This document shows, in pieces, positions 61,943 to 64,000 of a stretch of DNA of 64,000 nt. The notes beneath the pieces are model-generated. The model made no database searches. It worked only from the letters and a program-made list of their open reading frames with translations, and was not told where the DNA came from. This DNA is from Mesocentrotus franciscanus (lineage: Eukaryota; Echinodermata; Echinoidea; Camarodonta; Strongylocentrotidae). The translations under genes were made by a program, and so were the position numbers. The first letter of the stretch is position 1; the number at the start of each line of letters is the position of its first letter. The DNA is taken from the NCBI GenBank assembly GCA_037976565.1, contig CP137666.1:3762060-3826059 (forward strand), read 5' to 3'.

Positions 61943-64000
61943 TAATTAGTATTTTTTTTTACATGTACATGTATCTAATATCTATACAAACTATTCTTTA
62001 CAGTTATATTGGTGTACAACTGTACCATCTGTTGAAAGTTAGAGGGCCAATAAAAACTGTTGTAATAACGTACATGTTCATGCTGTTGTGGCTCTGAAAA
62101 GACAATGCTGATACATGTATTCCTGTGATTGTATTACATTAGTTTATAGGCCTATAAATAATATGCAGTAGAAATTATAGACTTTATGGATGATCTTTTT
62201 GCTCGTAAATACACGTACCAGCATAATTCTACAAATTACAAAAGGCATTTGCAGTTGAGTGCACTAAAGTTTAACATATTATATATATACTGTACAGGCA
62301 TGTGCAATTTGTAAATGACAAAAACAAAATTGCATTTCATATCATTTGCTCACAAATAATTTGTTTGAATACAATCATACATATACTGCATATGCATAGT
62401 AGTAGACTAATTGATAACTTTGAATTATTACACATTACATGGCAATAGGTGAACTCCATCATAACGATGGTGTTTTCATACTGAGCAAAGACACTTTGAA
62501 ACTTGTACATGTAGTATGCACGGCACAATAACATAATCATCATATAAAAATGACTGAACAGGGGGAAAAACATTACGAATTACAAACAGGATATACAACA
62601 GGATGAAATAAAACAAAGAGGGGGAAATACCATAGAATTTGCTGTGCCTTGCAGAAATATTGTGGGAATAGACAAAGAAATTGATTTGGTTTGGGCATGT
62701 TTGATAACAAATACTGTACATGTACAAATTGTACATGTACATTGTACATGATGTTCCATAACTCAAGGTGCAAGGAAAAACATTATCCTCATCATAGGAT
62801 TCAAACAAAGTTTTAAGTATACATATTTCCAGGATTAGCTCATAACTGTAGGTCTGAGGCTTACCATGCATACATTAATACTTCATGTATACTGAACCAC
62901 AGGTACATGTAAATTGCTATTGATTTTAGAGGTTTAATATTGGAATGCGTGTACTGTATAGATTATATCCTTTCTGGTTCAAAGCACATGGCTACCACAC
63001 CAATCAAGGTTGACACTGTGTAAATATTGTGAAAGGTTGAAATAACCGAGCGAGCCAGTGAGGAGTTTATGATTTATTGCATGCATCTATGTAGGGTATG
63101 CACACAGAATTAATACTGCTATCCTGGATTCATGATCTTGCTTCAAATTTAGAAGATTCTGTATCAGGTCAGGCCTTTTATTTGCAATAAAAATCATGTT
63201 GCATGGGATCTAATAAATAATGTAAAATACAAAAATATTTAGGACAAAACATAGGCCTTCAAGTTTATGATGAAAACAACAGTATTGGTACTAAAAGCCT
63301 CATAAAGCTTACACAGACTGACAGAAATGTACATACATGTATTAACAAATACATTTACTAAAACATATACACCTTAACTTAAAAATAAATCAATATGAAA
63401 TTGCATTATAAAATGGTGATCAATGTTCGTTGAAATAGCTGGTGACAAAAGTCATAATTTTTAAAAATCAATTTACTTGTTTTGTTCACAGTAGTCCTCA
63501 AAATGTAAGGTACATAACAATTTTTTCCTCTGTTCTTGCATTATTGCTAAGAAAATAGTAATCAGAAGAACACTCGAGCATCATAGCACTGAAACTTCCT
63601 AAGGTACAATGTACACTACTATTATAGTGCTGTATCCAACCGTCTGTTACTGACATCAAATGATGACCTCATCCTAATACCTTGATTAACTTCCATATCA
63701 AAATTTAATTTCAGGGCAGGGTAACAAGTGATTTATTAGGAGGGAAAAATCCTACAGGCTCTTATTTGAAAAGTGCAGGTAGGCCAACATCATAATAACG
63801 ATCAACACTAACAGCTAGAGCATTAGTTCATAGATCGTGCCCTCCCAAAGATTCATAAACACAAGGGGTTCACTGAAATTTAATTGAACACCGATACACA
63901 CATGTGCACTGCCTTTCAAGCAGATGCCCTTTGATTACGAGGTGATTAAAGAGATGTCATGACAGAACGATCTGCCAGTGAATTTGAGTCATACATGTAC
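61943..64000. other. Non-coding stretch to window end, no gene seen
   Basis: AT-rich with dense ACATGTAC words (for example 62700-62750). No exon of the nebulin-family gene was recognised. Confidence 0.4.

Overview
This is a window of an animal genome, most likely an echinoderm and probably a sea urchin. That guess rests on AT-rich intergenic DNA, animal-type split genes (V-ATPase subunit F, TMUB and LASP/nebulin family), a vertebrate-like CCCTAA/TTAGGG telomere motif, very frequent ACATGTAC words, and dense short inverted-repeat transposons. The species is not proven by the sequence. There are no bacterial genes or operons. Most open frames here are artefacts of simple repeats.

Layout, left to right. 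About 1-7.2 kb is transposon-rich intron or intergenic DNA with nested fold-back elements, a tRNA-like relic and CCGAAC-rich repeats. A short minus-strand exon at 7200-7247 looks like the first coding exon of V-ATPase subunit F; the rest of that gene must lie off the left edge. About 7.6-12.2 kb is a repeat cluster: (GA)n, a telomere-like tract inside inverted arms, (TA)n, a decayed non-LTR reverse transcriptase, and a 2.7-kb fold-back structure whose arms are 26-bp tandem repeats. About 12.7-14.3 kb holds a direct duplication. A complete two-exon TMUB coding sequence lies at 15825-17717 on the plus strand. From 17.7 to 25.2 kb there are no genes, only several MITEs and a 500-N gap. From 25231 to 33694 lies an 8.46-kb satellite of about 143 units of 59/60 bp.

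From 36.85 to 42.56 kb the minus strand carries six exons of a LASP-type gene (LIM, two nebulin repeats, proline-rich linker, SH3). Only its first half-LIM exon is not found. Its introns carry several inverted-repeat elements. Further upstream, at 51489-52644, is the 3' end of a second nebulin/LASP-family gene in the same orientation (linker exon and SH3 exon). Its other exons are not visible up to 64 kb. Both genes encode actin-cytoskeleton proteins, so this looks like a tandem nebulin-family locus.

The most striking non-genic theme is a set of short elements bounded by TTAA and starting TTAAAG (at least seven in the window, including one inserted inside another). A separate hAT-type element has a perfect 8-bp target duplication.
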